Origin: Streptomyces zingiberis
GTDB lineage: Bacteria > Actinomycetota > Actinomycetes > Streptomycetales > Streptomycetaceae
DNA length: 64,000 nucleotides
Assembly: GCF_012034935.1 (NCBI RefSeq)
Contig: NZ_JAATEN010000018.1
Span: 80,751-144,750 of the forward strand
Direction of reading: 5' to 3'
This document shows, in pieces, positions 51,665 through 60,846 of the stretch. The translations under genes and the position numbers were made by a program. A model generated the notes under the pieces. That model was not told the origin of the DNA. It was given only the letters and a program-made list of their open reading frames with translations, and made no database searches. The stretch's first letter is position 1, and every line of letters begins with the position of its first letter.

Positions 51665-52118
51665 ATCCCAACCCCAGACCTCCGGACCCGACCGGGACCG
51701 TCCCGCTCCGTCCCCTCGACACCGCATCCCACCCCCGCCCCGCGTCCCGTCCCGCCCCCGGTGTCCCCGGCAAGGCACCGGCGGGCCCCCGGGTGCGCCG
51801 GGCCCGTACCCCGTCACGCCCGCCGGCGTGGTGCCGTCGCGGCCGGCCGGGTGGGCCCGAGGCACAGCGCAGCCGCACCACCGCCCGGCCCCGCGCCGAG
51901 GCGGAACACCGCACAGCGCCGGCCGGCACCGCACCGCGTCCGGCACCCGCACCGCACAGCGCCGCACCGCCCGTACCGCTCCGCGCCCCCGCGTCACCGC
52001 ACCACCGGAGTCACCGATCTGACGGCCCGTCACCTCTGCTGGCGGCCGCCCGTGAGGGAACGCCGTACCGCCGCCCCGCCCCATCCGCTCACCGGCACAT
52101 CCGCCGAGGAGGCCCGCC
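51665..52118. other. Gap before the sugar transporter operon
   Basis: This is 454 bases with no supported gene. It contains irregular ccgcaccgcacagcgccg-like repeats near 51900-51990. The promoter and operator of the transporter operon are probably in the last ~120 bases, where ccaccggagtcaccgatctg is the least biased stretch. Confidence 0.4.
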
Positions 52119-53750
52119 ATGGCACCCGTGCCCGACCCCGCTGCGCCGTCACCGGACCCGTCCGCCTCCACCGCCCCCTCCGCCTCCCCCTCCGCCTCCG
52201 CGCCCGCGCCCGCGGCGGACCGGACCGCGCCGGACGGCGCTCCGCTGCTGGTCATGACCGGCATCACCAAGTCCTTCCCCGGCGTCCGCGCGCTGGACGG
52301 GGTCGACCTCGACGTGGAGCCGGGCGAGGTGCACTGCCTGCTCGGGCAGAACGGCGCCGGCAAGTCCACCTTGATCAAGGTGCTCGCGGGCGCGCACCGG
52401 CCGGACGGCGGCGAGATCCGCTGGCGCGGCGAGCCGGTCCAGCTCACCTCGCCGACGGCCGCCATGTCCCTCGGTGTCGCCACCATCTACCAGGAACTCG
52501 ACCTGGTGGAGCACCTCTCGGTGACCGAGAACGTCCACCTCGGCCATGAGCCGGCCGCCGGTGGGTTCGTCCGCCGCCGCGAGGCCCGTGAGTCCACCGC
52601 CGTGATCCTCGCCCGCCTCGGCCACCCCGAGATCGACCCGGACACCCTGGTCCACGACCTCTCGGCGGCCGGCCGGCAGGTCGTTTCCATGGCCCGCGCC
52701 CTCTCCCACGACGTCCGGCTGATCGTCATGGACGAGCCGTCCGCCGTCCTCGACCCGGACGAGGTGGAGAACCTCTTCCGCATCGTCGGCGACCTCACCG
52801 CCGACGGGGTGGCCGTCGTCTACATCTCCCACCGCCTGGAGGAGATCCGCCGCATCGGCGACCGGGTCACCGTCCTCAAGGACGGCCGGGTCGCGGCCCG
52901 GGGGCTCCCGGCGCGCACCACCCCGACCCGTCAGGTCGTCGCACTGATGACCGGACGGGACGTGGAGTACGTCTTCCCGGAGCGCCCGGCCGCCCCGGAC
53001 CCGGGCGCGGTCCCCGAGCCCGTGCTGCGGGTCGAAGGGCTCGCCCGCGCGGGGGAGTTCGAGCCGGTCGACCTGGAAGTGCGCCCCGGCGAGATCGTGG
53101 GCCTCGCCGGGCTGGTCGGCTCCGGCCGTTCCGAGATCCTGGAGACCGTCTTCGGCGCGCGGCGGCCCACCGCCGGCCGGGTGCTGGTGGGCGGGCGCCC
53201 GGTCCGCCCCGGTGACGTCATCGCCGCCGTCCGCGCCGGTGTGGGACTCGCCCCGGAGGAGCGCAAGGCGCAGGGGCTGCTGATGCTGGAGCCGGTCGTC
53301 CGCAACGTGTCGGTTTCCTCCCTCGCCCGTTTCTCCCGCGGGGGCTGGCTGGACCGCGCCCGGGAGCGCTCGGCGGCGCGCGAGGCCGTGCGCGAGCTGT
53401 CGCTGCGGCCGGACGACCCCGACGTCCCCGTGCGCACCCTCTCCGGCGGCAACCAGCAGAAGGTCGTCCTCGCCCGCTGGCTGCTGCGCGGCTGCAAGGT
53501 GCTGCTGCTGGACGAGCCGACCCGGGGCGTGGACATCGGCGCGCGCGCCGAGCTGTACGCCCTGATCCGCCGGCTCGCCGACGAGGGCGTGGCCGTCCTT
53601 CTCGTCTCCAGTGAACTGCCCGAAGTCCTCGGCCTCGCCGACCGGGTGCTCGTCCTCCGTGAGGGCCGCGTCGTCCACACGGCGCCCGCCCGCGAACTCG
53701 ACGAGCACCGCGTCCTCGACCTCGTCATGGAAGGGAGCCCCGCGCGATGA
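52119..53750 (+). CDS. Sugar ABC transporter ATPase, RbsA/XylG type
   Basis: A 543-residue protein with two fused nucleotide-binding domains. A Pro/Ala/Ser head of 40 residues precedes domain 1: Walker A GQNGAGKST, signature-like LSAAGRQVVSMARALSHDVR, Walker B LIVMDEPSAVLD. Domain 2 has the degenerate P-loop GLVGSGRSE usual for this family, signature LSGGNQQKVVLARWLLRGCK and Walker B VLLLDEPTRGVD. GAGGAGG lies 6 bases before the ATG. It powers carbohydrate import with the next two genes. Confidence 0.93.
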   Translation: MAPVPDPAAPSPDPSASTAPSASPSASAPAPAADRTAPDGAPLLVMTGITKSFPGVRALDGVDLDVEPGEVHCLLGQNGAGKSTLIKVLAGAHRPDGGEIRWRGEPVQLTSPTAAMSLGVATIYQELDLVEHLSVTENVHLGHEPAAGGFVRRREARESTAVILARLGHPEIDPDTLVHDLSAAGRQVVSMARALSHDVRLIVMDEPSAVLDPDEVENLFRIVGDLTADGVAVVYISHRLEEIRRIGDRVTVLKDGRVAARGLPARTTPTRQVVALMTGRDVEYVFPERPAAPDPGAVPEPVLRVEGLARAGEFEPVDLEVRPGEIVGLAGLVGSGRSEILETVFGARRPTAGRVLVGGRPVRPGDVIAAVRAGVGLAPEERKAQGLLMLEPVVRNVSVSSLARFSRGGWLDRARERSAAREAVRELSLRPDDPDVPVRTLSGGNQQKVVLARWLLRGCKVLLLDEPTRGVDIGARAELYALIRRLADEGVAVLLVSSELPEVLGLADRVLVLREGRVVHTAPARELDEHRVLDLVMEGSPAR

Positions 53751-54868
53751 CCACGGGAGCCACCTCGGGACCGGCGGTGCCCCAGCCGTCCCCGCCGACC
53801 GCCGCCGGCCCCGCCGGGAACGGCCCGCACCCGCCGGAGACCACCAAGGACCCGGCCGGCCCCGGCAAGCCGGGCGGCCCGGGCGGCGGCCCGGGCAAGG
53901 GACCCGCCCGCCGGGTGCCGGCCGCCCTCACCGACCTGCGCAACCTTTCGCTGCTGGGGGTGCTCGTCGCTCTGGTCGTGGTCGGTGCCATCACCCGGCC
54001 GGAGCAGTTCCTCAGCGGGGACAACCTCACGCTGGTGCTCACCCAGGCGTCCGTGATCGGCGTCGTCACCGTCGGCGTCACCCTCGTCATCATCGGCGGC
54101 GGGATCGACCTCTCCGTCGGCGCCATCGTCGCGCTCGCCTCGGTGTGGGCCACCACTCTCGCCACCCAGGAGTACGGGCTCGGCGGCATCCTGTTCTGCG
54201 CCCTCTTCGTCGGCCTGGGCTGCGGGCTGGTCAACGGCGTGCTCATCGCCTACGGCCGCATGGTGCCGTTCATCGCCACTCTCGCCATGCTCGCCTCCGC
54301 CCGGGGCCTGGCGCTGCTCATCAGCGACGGCAGGACACAGGTCGTCTCCGTGGACTCCGTGCTCCAGCTGGGGCTGCCCGACTCCTACGTGCTGGGCATA
54401 CCGCCGCTCGTGCTGGTCTTCGCCGCCGTCACCCTCCTCGGGTGGCTCGTGCTCAACCGCACCACCTTCGGGCGGCGCACCGTCGCCGTCGGCGGCAACG
54501 CCGAGGCGGCCCGCCTCGCCGGTATCGACGTCAAGCGGCAGCGGCTGAAGCTCTACCTGATCTCCGGGCTCTGCTGCGGCATCGCCGCCTTCCTGCTGAT
54601 CGTCCTCACCGGCTCCGGCCAGAACACCAACGGCAACCTCTACGAACTCGACGCCATCGCCGCCGCCATCATCGGCGGCACGCTGCTCAGCGGCGGCCGG
54701 GGCACCATCACCGGCTCCGTGCTCGGCGTGCTCGTCTTCACCACGATCACGAATCTGTTCGCGCTGAACAACCTGCAGAGCGACGTCCAGCAGATCGCCA
54801 AGGGCGCGATCATCGTTGCCGCCGTCCTGATCCAGAACCGCACCGCGCGCGGCTCGGGCACCACCTAG
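53747..54868 (+). CDS. Sugar ABC transporter permease, RbsC type
   Basis: A 373-residue membrane protein. The ATG overlaps the ATPase stop. After a Gly/Pro head of about 60 residues, the RbsC-type helices follow: VTVGVTLVIIGGGIDLSVGA, GRMVPFIATLAMLASARGLA, GRRTVAVGGNAEAARLAGID and IAAAIIGGTLLSGGRGTITG, the latter two being family hallmarks. It is the transmembrane channel for ribose, xylose, galactose or inositol-type substrates. Confidence 0.93.
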   Translation: MTTGATSGPAVPQPSPPTAAGPAGNGPHPPETTKDPAGPGKPGGPGGGPGKGPARRVPAALTDLRNLSLLGVLVALVVVGAITRPEQFLSGDNLTLVLTQASVIGVVTVGVTLVIIGGGIDLSVGAIVALASVWATTLATQEYGLGGILFCALFVGLGCGLVNGVLIAYGRMVPFIATLAMLASARGLALLISDGRTQVVSVDSVLQLGLPDSYVLGIPPLVLVFAAVTLLGWLVLNRTTFGRRTVAVGGNAEAARLAGIDVKRQRLKLYLISGLCCGIAAFLLIVLTGSGQNTNGNLYELDAIAAAIIGGTLLSGGRGTITGSVLGVLVFTTITNLFALNNLQSDVQQIAKGAIIVAAVLIQNRTARGSGTT

Positions 54869-54922
54869 CCGCGCCCCGGTCGCCCATCGTCGCGTGCCCG
54901 GCCCGACGCCCCGCCGCGACCG

Positions 54923-55002
54923 CCTCACCGCTCCACCGCCTCACCGCTCCACCGTGTCACCGCCCCACCGCCTCACCGCTCCACCGTGTCACCGCCCCAC
55001 CG
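54923..55002 (+). repeat. Five 16-bp tandem repeats between permease and binding-protein genes
   Basis: Cctcaccgctccaccg (16 bases) at 54923, 54939 and 54971 alternates with tgtcaccgccccaccg at 54955 and 54987, in exact register. It sits in the 204-base gap inside the operon. Confidence 0.92.
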
Positions 55003-55072
55003 CACCACCCCGCAGGACCTCACCCCGTAGGACCCACGCCCCGGCGCCCGTATCCCGTGGAGGTTGCCCGCC

Positions 55073-56116
55073 ATGACACCACCGCTCCCCAGCCGCAGAG
55101 GCCTGATCTTCGGCGGGGCCGCCGTCTCCGCCGGCGCCCTGCTCACCTCCTGCACCAGCAACGAGTCCAACGAGAAGGGCCCCGCGCAGGCCGGCGGCGG
55201 TGCCGCCGACGACAAGCCCGGCAAGGCCGTCACCGTCGGTTTCGCCGGCCCCCAGGCCGACCACGGCTGGCTCAACGCCATCAACGAGCAGGCCCGGGCG
55301 CGCGCCAAGGAGTACGAGGACGTCACCCTGGAGATCACCGAGGGCTCCAACGACACCGCCCAGCAGATCGGCCAGATCGAGACGCTGATCAACAAGAAGG
55401 TCGACGTCCTGGTGATCCTGCCGGCCGACGGCAAGGCGCTCACCCAGATCGGCCTGAAGGCGATGCGGGCCGGCATCCCCGTGGTCAACCTCGACCGCGT
55501 CTTCGACTCCCAGCAGGCGTACCGTTGCTGGATCGGCGGCGACAACTACGGCATGGGGCTCAACGCCGGCCGCTTCATCGGCGAGCGTCTCAAGGACAAG
55601 AAGAACGCCAAGGTCGTCGAACTCGCCGGGATCGACAACCTGGAGCTGACCCGCCAGCGCACGGAGGGCTTCGACGACGCGCTGAAGAACTACCCCAACA
55701 TCAAGAAGGTCGCCCGCCAGGCGGCGGAGTTCACCGTGGAGTCCGGCCAGGCGAAGATGGCGCAGCTCCTCCAGGCCCAGTCGTCCTTCGACGCCCTGTG
55801 GAACCACGACGACGACCAGGGCGTCGGCGCCGAACGGGCCATCAAGCAGGCCGGCCGGGACGAGTTCTTCATGGTCGGCGGGGCCGGGTCCAAGCACGCC
55901 ATGGACGCCATCAAGGCGGACAACAGCGTTCTCAAGGCCACCGTCCTCTACCCGCCGACCATGGCCGCCTCCGCGATCGACCTGGCCCGCGCACTCGGCC
56001 AGGGCAAGGGCGTGGGAGGGCTCGCCGAACACGAGATCCCCGCCTCCCTCACCCTCTACTCCGCCGTCGTCACCAAGGACAACGTCGACGAGTACCTGCC
56101 CACCGGCTTCAGCTGA
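55073..56116 (+). CDS. Sugar ABC transporter substrate-binding lipoprotein
   Basis: A 347-residue protein. ATG 55073 has GGAGG 9 bases upstream; a TTG at 55064 is less likely. The twin-arginine-style lipoprotein signal SRRGLIFGGAAVSAGALLTS ends at Cys27. The periplasmic-binding-protein I fold follows: VTVGFAGPQADHGWLNAINE, LITLINK-type INKKVDVLVILPADGKALTQ, AGIPVVNLDRVFDSQQAYRC and WNHDDDQGVGAERAIKQAGR. It delivers the sugar to the permease. Two hairpins follow its stop, typical of the differential expression of binding-protein messages. Confidence 0.93.
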   Translation: MTPPLPSRRGLIFGGAAVSAGALLTSCTSNESNEKGPAQAGGGAADDKPGKAVTVGFAGPQADHGWLNAINEQARARAKEYEDVTLEITEGSNDTAQQIGQIETLINKKVDVLVILPADGKALTQIGLKAMRAGIPVVNLDRVFDSQQAYRCWIGGDNYGMGLNAGRFIGERLKDKKNAKVVELAGIDNLELTRQRTEGFDDALKNYPNIKKVARQAAEFTVESGQAKMAQLLQAQSSFDALWNHDDDQGVGAERAIKQAGRDEFFMVGGAGSKHAMDAIKADNSVLKATVLYPPTMAASAIDLARALGQGKGVGGLAEHEIPASLTLYSAVVTKDNVDEYLPTGFS

Positions 56117-56124
56117 CGCACGGA

Positions 56125-56175
56125 GCGCCCTGGAGGGCGCCCGCCCGAGCGGCCCCGCGGCCACCGCGGGGCCGC
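56125..56175 (+). terminator. Two tandem hairpins after the binding-protein gene
   Basis: Gcgccct-gg-agggcgc (56125-56140) and a 12-bp stem gcggccccgcgg-cca-ccgcggggccgc (arms 56149-56160 and 56164-56175). They may partially terminate or stabilise the upstream message before the dehydrogenase gene. Confidence 0.75.
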
Positions 56176-56224
56176 CGCGGCCCGCGCCCCGCCCCCCGCG
56201 TGACGACGACGAGGAGACCTACCG

Positions 56225-57463
56225 ATGGACCAGAGCGAGACCGCCACCGACAACGGGTCCGGCCCCGGCACCCCCGCCCCCACCCTCGGGGTCGGCATGG
56301 TCGGGTACGCCTTCATGGGCGCCGCGCACTCCCAGGGGTGGCGCACCGCCGGCCGCGTCTTCGACCTGCCGCTGAACCCGGTGATGGCCGCCGTCTGCGG
56401 ACGCGACCCGGGAGCCGTGCGGGCGGCGGCCGACCGGCACGGCTGGGCGGCCGCGGAGACCGACTGGCGGGCGCTCATCGCCCGTGACGACGTACAGCTC
56501 GTGGACATCTGCACCCCCGGCGACAGCCACGCCGAGATCGCCCTCGCCGCCCTGGAGGCCGGCAAGCACGTGCTGTGCGAGAAGCCCCTCGCCAACAGCG
56601 TCGCCGAGGCCGAGGCCATGACGGAGGCGGCCCGTCGCGCCCGGGAACGCGGGCAGCTCGCCATGGTCGGTTTCAACTACCGGCGGGTACCGGCCGTGGC
56701 GTACGCCCGGCGGCTGATCGCCGGGGGCCGGCTCGGCACCCTGCGCCACGTCCGGGTGACCTACCTCCAGGACTGGCTCACCGACCCGGAGTTCCCGCTG
56801 GCCTGGCGGCTCCAGCGGGAGCGCGCCGGCTCCGGGGCGCTCGGCGACCTCGGCGCGCACATCGTCGACCTCGCCCAGTACCTCACCGGCGAGCACCTGG
56901 CCGGGGTGTCCGCCCTCACCGAGACCTTCGTCAAGGAGCGCCCGCTGCCGTCCCGGGCCAGCGGCCTGTCCGCGGCGGCCGACGGCACCGGGCGCGGGCC
57001 CGTCACCGTGGACGACGCGGCCCTGTTCACCGGCCGGCTGGAGTCCGGGGCGCTGGCCTCCTTCGAGGCCACCCGGGTCGCCGCGGGCCGCAAGAACGCC
57101 CTGACCATCGAGGTCAACGGCGAACGCGGCTCGCTCGCCTTCGACCTCGAACGCCTCAACGAACTGTCCTTCCACGACCACACCGTGGACGCCGCCGAGG
57201 CCGGTTTCCGCCGCGTCCTCGTCACCGAGGCCGACCACCCGTACCTGGAGGCGTGGTGGCCGCCGGGCCACGGCCTCGGCTACGAGCACACGTTCGTGCA
57301 CCAGGCGCGCGACCTCGTGCACGCCATCGCCGCCGGCACCGACCCCGAGCCCTCCTTCGCCGACGGGTTGCAGGTGCAGCGGGTGCTCGCCGCCGTCGAG
57401 GAGAGCGCCGCGCAGGACAGCCGCTACACGCCCGTGGCCCCCGCCGTCACCGTCGCCGCCTGA
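56225..57463 (+). CDS. Gfo/Idh/MocA family dehydrogenase
   Basis: A 412-residue NAD(P)-dependent oxidoreductase. GAGGAG lies about 8 bases before the ATG. The Rossmann N-terminus is GVGMVGYAFMGAAHSQGWRT. The substrate motif is HVLCEKPLANSVAEAEAM with the catalytic EKP. The C-terminal half contains GSGALGDLGAHIVDLAQYLT, where the histidine and aspartate line the active site. Such enzymes oxidise inositol or sugar rings; with the neighbouring TIM-barrel isomerase and ribose/inositol-type importer it is a good candidate for the first catabolic step. Confidence 0.92.
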   Translation: MDQSETATDNGSGPGTPAPTLGVGMVGYAFMGAAHSQGWRTAGRVFDLPLNPVMAAVCGRDPGAVRAAADRHGWAAAETDWRALIARDDVQLVDICTPGDSHAEIALAALEAGKHVLCEKPLANSVAEAEAMTEAARRARERGQLAMVGFNYRRVPAVAYARRLIAGGRLGTLRHVRVTYLQDWLTDPEFPLAWRLQRERAGSGALGDLGAHIVDLAQYLTGEHLAGVSALTETFVKERPLPSRASGLSAAADGTGRGPVTVDDAALFTGRLESGALASFEATRVAAGRKNALTIEVNGERGSLAFDLERLNELSFHDHTVDAAEAGFRRVLVTEADHPYLEAWWPPGHGLGYEHTFVHQARDLVHAIAAGTDPEPSFADGLQVQRVLAAVEESAAQDSRYTPVAPAVTVAA

Positions 57464-57473
57464 GGAGACCGAG

Positions 57474-58481
57474 ATGCCCCGACCCTTCACCCTGTTCACC
57501 GGCCAGTGGGCGGACCTGCCGCTGGAGGAGGTCTGCCGCCACGCCCGCGACTTCGGCTACGACGGACTCGAACTGGCCTGCTGGGGAGACCACTTCGAGG
57601 TCGACCGCGCGCTGAACGAGGACGGCTACGTCCAGGGCCGCCACGACCTGCTGGAGAAGTACGGCCTGAAGTGCTTCGCCATCTCCAACCACCTCGTCGG
57701 CCAGGCCGTCTGCGACGCCATCATCGACGAACGCCACCAGGCCATCCTGCCGGCCCGCATCTGGGGCGACGGCGAGGCGGAGGGCGTGCGCCGGCGGGCC
57801 GCTGCCGAGATGGCCGACACCGCCCGCGCCGCCGCCGCCCTCGGCGTCCGGACCGTCATCGGCTTCACCGGCTCCGCCATCTGGCATCTCGTGGCCATGT
57901 TCCCGCCCGTGCCGCCCCACATGATCGAACGCGGCTACGAGGACTTCGCGGAGCGCTGGAACCCCATCCTCGACGTCTACGACGCGGAAGGCGTCCGCTT
58001 CGCGCACGAGGTGCACCCCAGCGAGATCGCCTACGACTACTGGACGACCCACAAGGCCCTGGAGGCCGTCGGCCACCGCCCGGCTTTCGGCCTCAACTTC
58101 GACCCCAGCCACTTCGTCTGGCAGGACCTGGACCCGGTCGGCTTCCTCTGGGACTTCCGCGACCGCATCTACCACGTCGACTGCAAGGAGGCCCGGAAGC
58201 GGCTCGACGGCCGCAACGGCCGCCTCGGCTCCCACCTGCCCTGGGGAGACCCGCGCCGCGGCTGGGACTTCGTCTCCGCCGGCCACGGGGACGTCCCCTG
58301 GGAGGACGTGTTCCGGATGCTGCGCTCCATCGGCTACGACGGGCCGATCTCCGTCGAGTGGGAGGACGCCGGCATGGACCGTCTCACCGGCGCCCCGGAG
58401 GCGCTCCGCTCCCTCAAGGCCCTCGACTGGGACCCGCCCTCGGCCTCCTTCGACGCGGCCTTCGGCGGCGGGGACGACTGA
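57474..58481 (+). CDS. Sugar phosphate isomerase/epimerase (xylose isomerase-like TIM barrel)
   Basis: A 335-residue protein, 10 bases after the dehydrogenase stop with GAGGAG upstream. AP-endonuclease-2-type barrel: FTLFTGQWADLPLEEVCRHA, HEVHPSEIAYDYWTTHKALE (metal Glu), GLNFDPSHFVWQDLDPVGFL (Asp and His), RIYHVDCKEARKRLDGRNG (His/Asp), and ISVEWEDAGMDRL (final Glu). Members isomerise or dehydrate inositol derivatives (IolE/IolI-like) or ketoses. It is the last gene of the transport-catabolism operon. Confidence 0.92.
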   Translation: MPRPFTLFTGQWADLPLEEVCRHARDFGYDGLELACWGDHFEVDRALNEDGYVQGRHDLLEKYGLKCFAISNHLVGQAVCDAIIDERHQAILPARIWGDGEAEGVRRRAAAEMADTARAAAALGVRTVIGFTGSAIWHLVAMFPPVPPHMIERGYEDFAERWNPILDVYDAEGVRFAHEVHPSEIAYDYWTTHKALEAVGHRPAFGLNFDPSHFVWQDLDPVGFLWDFRDRIYHVDCKEARKRLDGRNGRLGSHLPWGDPRRGWDFVSAGHGDVPWEDVFRMLRSIGYDGPISVEWEDAGMDRLTGAPEALRSLKALDWDPPSASFDAAFGGGDD

Positions 58482-58496
58482 GCCGGTGACCGGCCC

Positions 58497-58538
58497 GGGT
58501 CCGTCCGGCGGCCACTCCCGCTGCCGCCGGACGGACCC
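58497..58538 (+). terminator. Perfect 16-bp hairpin ending the sugar operon
   Basis: The arm gggtccgtccggcggc (58497-58512) pairs exactly with 58523-58538 around a 10-base loop, 15 bases past the isomerase stop. Confidence 0.88.
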
Positions 58539-58590
58539 GCCACGCGCCGGGGCGGCGCCGGGACGCGCGGAGGTATGACGGCACGGTGCC

Positions 58591-58640
58591 GTGCGGTGCC
58601 GTGCCGGGCCGTGCCGGGCCGTGCCGGGCCGTGCGCCGTG
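58591..58640 (+). repeat. Decamer tandem repeats
   Basis: Gtgccgggcc occurs three times in exact register at 58601-58630, flanked by near copies. It lies in the 403-base gap before the next gene, which otherwise shows only the terminator and no gene. Confidence 0.88.
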
Positions 58641-58884
58641 GCACCGTGACACCCCGGGCGGAGTCTCAGGCGCCCGCCCCCGGGTGGCATCTCGTACGCC
58701 CGCGCGCGGGTCCCGGCCCGGCGCGCGGCGGCCGGCCGTCGGCGCCCCGCCACGCACCGGGACCTCCACCGGAGGATCCCGGACGTCACCCGCTCCGGCT
58801 CCCACCGCTTGCCGTCCCGGTTCCGCCGCAGAACAATTTCTCCGTTCGGGCGTGCTCCTTGTCCCTGGCATCGGGAGGGCCGGT

Positions 58885-60228
58885 ATGACCGCATTCCGGA
58901 AGGGCGGGCGAGGTGGCGGCGGCCGGCGCCTCCGCCGCAGGAATCTGCTGCGGGGCGTCGGCGGCGTCACCCTGGCCGGGCTCGCGGGCGCCATGGCGGC
59001 CGGTGGCCGCGCGCACGCCGCCCCGGGGGCCGCCGGGGCTGCCTCGGCCACCTCACCCACCCCGGCCGGCGCTCCCGCGGCGGCCCCGGTCCACCCGGCC
59101 ACGGGAGCCGCCCGGCCGGCGCGGCGGGAGCCTCCGGTGCTCCGCTCCCGCCGGGAGCTGGCCGAGCGCGGGGTGCCGTCCGGCGTGGACGTGGCCCCCA
59201 CCCAGCTCCCCCTCACCGGCAGCGGGGCCACCTACGACATGGCCCAGTCCCTCGCCTGGCTGGACGACGCCCACTTCGCGGTGGGCCGCTGGGACGGGTC
59301 GCTCAGCGTGTTCGCCTTCACCGCCGGCGAGCCGTTCGCGGGGCCGCTCATCGAGAAGGCGGCGAACAGCCCGTCGTCCGAGGGGGTGCGGATGGTCGTC
59401 CCGCTGACCGCGCGCTCGTTCGTCACCTCCAACGACGACCGCTCCCTGTCGCTGTGGAGCGCCCCCGCCGGCGACTGGTCCGGGCTCCGGCTCACCGGGA
59501 CGTTTCCCCACCCCGCCGGGCTCGGCGTGGCCACCGGAGGACGGGCGGTTCCCCTCGGTGACCGCCGGCTGCTCGCGGTCGGCCACACCAGCGGCCACCT
59601 GTCCGTGTGGCGCCACCGGACGGGCCCGTCCCGGCTGGAGTTCCTCCGCTCCGTGGACCTCCGCAACCCCGACCCGGTCAACCCCTGGGGGCTGCACGAC
59701 GTCCACGCGGTCGAGGTCCTGACCAGGGCGGCGGGGTCGGCCCGGGTCATCACCGGCTCCGAGGACGGCTACGTCTGCGTCGTCGAGGTGCCCTCCGGCC
59801 GGATCCTGGGGCAGACCGTGTTCAACCCGGCCGCCCGGCGCGGGATCAACGACCTCAACGTACGGGGCGACGCCGTCCTCGTCGCCAACTGCTCGGTGGG
59901 CCCGGACGACTTCAACCTCTGGTATTACACGGTGGACCGCTCCACCTGGCGCCTCGTCCTGCGCGACCGGGCCAACCTCGTCGCCGACACCCGGCGCCCG
60001 CAGGTGTTCAACTTCAACACCGTCTGGGGCGCCTACTCCGGCGGCCCGTGCTGGTTCGCCTCCACCGAGGAGGGCGCGCTGTGGATGGGCACCGCGGACG
60101 GCGCCGGGCTCCACGTCCTCGGCTACCAGGAGGTCACCAGCCCGCTGGGCTCGGCCCTCGGCTGGCGCGGTGACCCCGGCCGGCTGGCGATGGTCGCCTA
60201 CGACCTGTACGAGTTCACCACGGACTGA
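58885..60228 (+). CDS. Tat-exported propeller-like protein of unknown function
   Basis: A 447-residue protein. ATG 58885 has GGGAGG 6 bases upstream. The signal has twin arginines and a hydrophobic stretch (RRRNLLRGVGGVTLAGLAGA) ending near AHA-AP. After an Ala/Pro linker, repeated blade-like units appear: MAQSLAWLDDAHFAVGRWDG with SLSVFAF, FVTSNDDRSLSLWSAPAGDW, LLAVGHTSGHLSVWRHRTGP and VITGSEDGYVCVVEVPSGRI. These resemble WD40-type propeller blades. No catalytic residues are evident, so a binding or scaffold role at the cell surface is likely. Confidence 0.82.
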   Translation: MTAFRKGGRGGGGRRLRRRNLLRGVGGVTLAGLAGAMAAGGRAHAAPGAAGAASATSPTPAGAPAAAPVHPATGAARPARREPPVLRSRRELAERGVPSGVDVAPTQLPLTGSGATYDMAQSLAWLDDAHFAVGRWDGSLSVFAFTAGEPFAGPLIEKAANSPSSEGVRMVVPLTARSFVTSNDDRSLSLWSAPAGDWSGLRLTGTFPHPAGLGVATGGRAVPLGDRRLLAVGHTSGHLSVWRHRTGPSRLEFLRSVDLRNPDPVNPWGLHDVHAVEVLTRAAGSARVITGSEDGYVCVVEVPSGRILGQTVFNPAARRGINDLNVRGDAVLVANCSVGPDDFNLWYYTVDRSTWRLVLRDRANLVADTRRPQVFNFNTVWGAYSGGPCWFASTEEGALWMGTADGAGLHVLGYQEVTSPLGSALGWRGDPGRLAMVAYDLYEFTTD

Positions 60229-60297
60229 CCGCCCACCCCGGGCCGGCCCGCCCGGGCGGCGGTGGCGGTCCCGTAGCGCCGGGCGGGGGCGCGGGGT

Positions 60298-60846
60298 TCA
60301 CCGCGCGGCTCGCCACTCCTCCTCCAGCACGGAATAGGTCACCGAGTCCCGCCAGGCGCCCCGGACGTGGACGTGCCCCCGGATCCGGCCCTCCTCCACC
60401 ATGCCCGCCTTGGTCAGGACGTGGTGCGAGGCGGTGTTCGCCGGTGACCGCGCCGCCCACAGGCGGTGCAGCCCCAGTGAGCCGAAGGCCAGGTCCATCA
60501 GGGCCCGGACGGTCTCGGTGCCGTACCCCCGGCCCCAGTGGTCGGGACGGAGGGCGAAGCCGATGGTGGCCGCCTCCGGCTGGTGCGGGTCCATCGCCAG
60601 GCGGGCCAGGCCGATCAGCTCCTCGCCGTCCCGCGGGAGGACGGGGAGCGCGTACTCCGTCCGCGGGTCGGCCGTCGCCGTGGCCACCCACCGGTCGGTG
60701 AGCTGCCGGACCTGCTCGGGCGAGAGCGGCTCGAAGGACAGGTGCTCGGTCGCCCGCGGATCGCCGTAGACGGCGTGCAGGGCCTGTGCGTCGTCCCCGT
60801 GGAGTTCGCGGAAGCGGAGACGGGGGGTGGTGAGGAGCGTTTCCAT
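60298..60846 (-). CDS. GNAT acetyltransferase (RimJ/RimL type)
   Basis: A 182-residue protein. ATG 60846 has AGGAGGGG 5 bases upstream. TPRLRFRELHGDDAQALHAV, IGFALRPDHWGRGYGTETVR (acetyl-CoA loop) and RLWAARSPANTASHHVLTKA are the standard RimJ/L acetyltransferase pattern. The substrate could be a protein N-terminus or a small molecule. It is convergent with the preceding gene; I see no clear terminator in the 69 bases between them. Confidence 0.9.
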   Translation of the reverse strand: METLLTTPRLRFRELHGDDAQALHAVYGDPRATEHLSFEPLSPEQVRQLTDRWVATATADPRTEYALPVLPRDGEELIGLARLAMDPHQPEAATIGFALRPDHWGRGYGTETVRALMDLAFGSLGLHRLWAARSPANTASHHVLTKAGMVEEGRIRGHVHVRGAWRDSVTYSVLEEEWRAAR

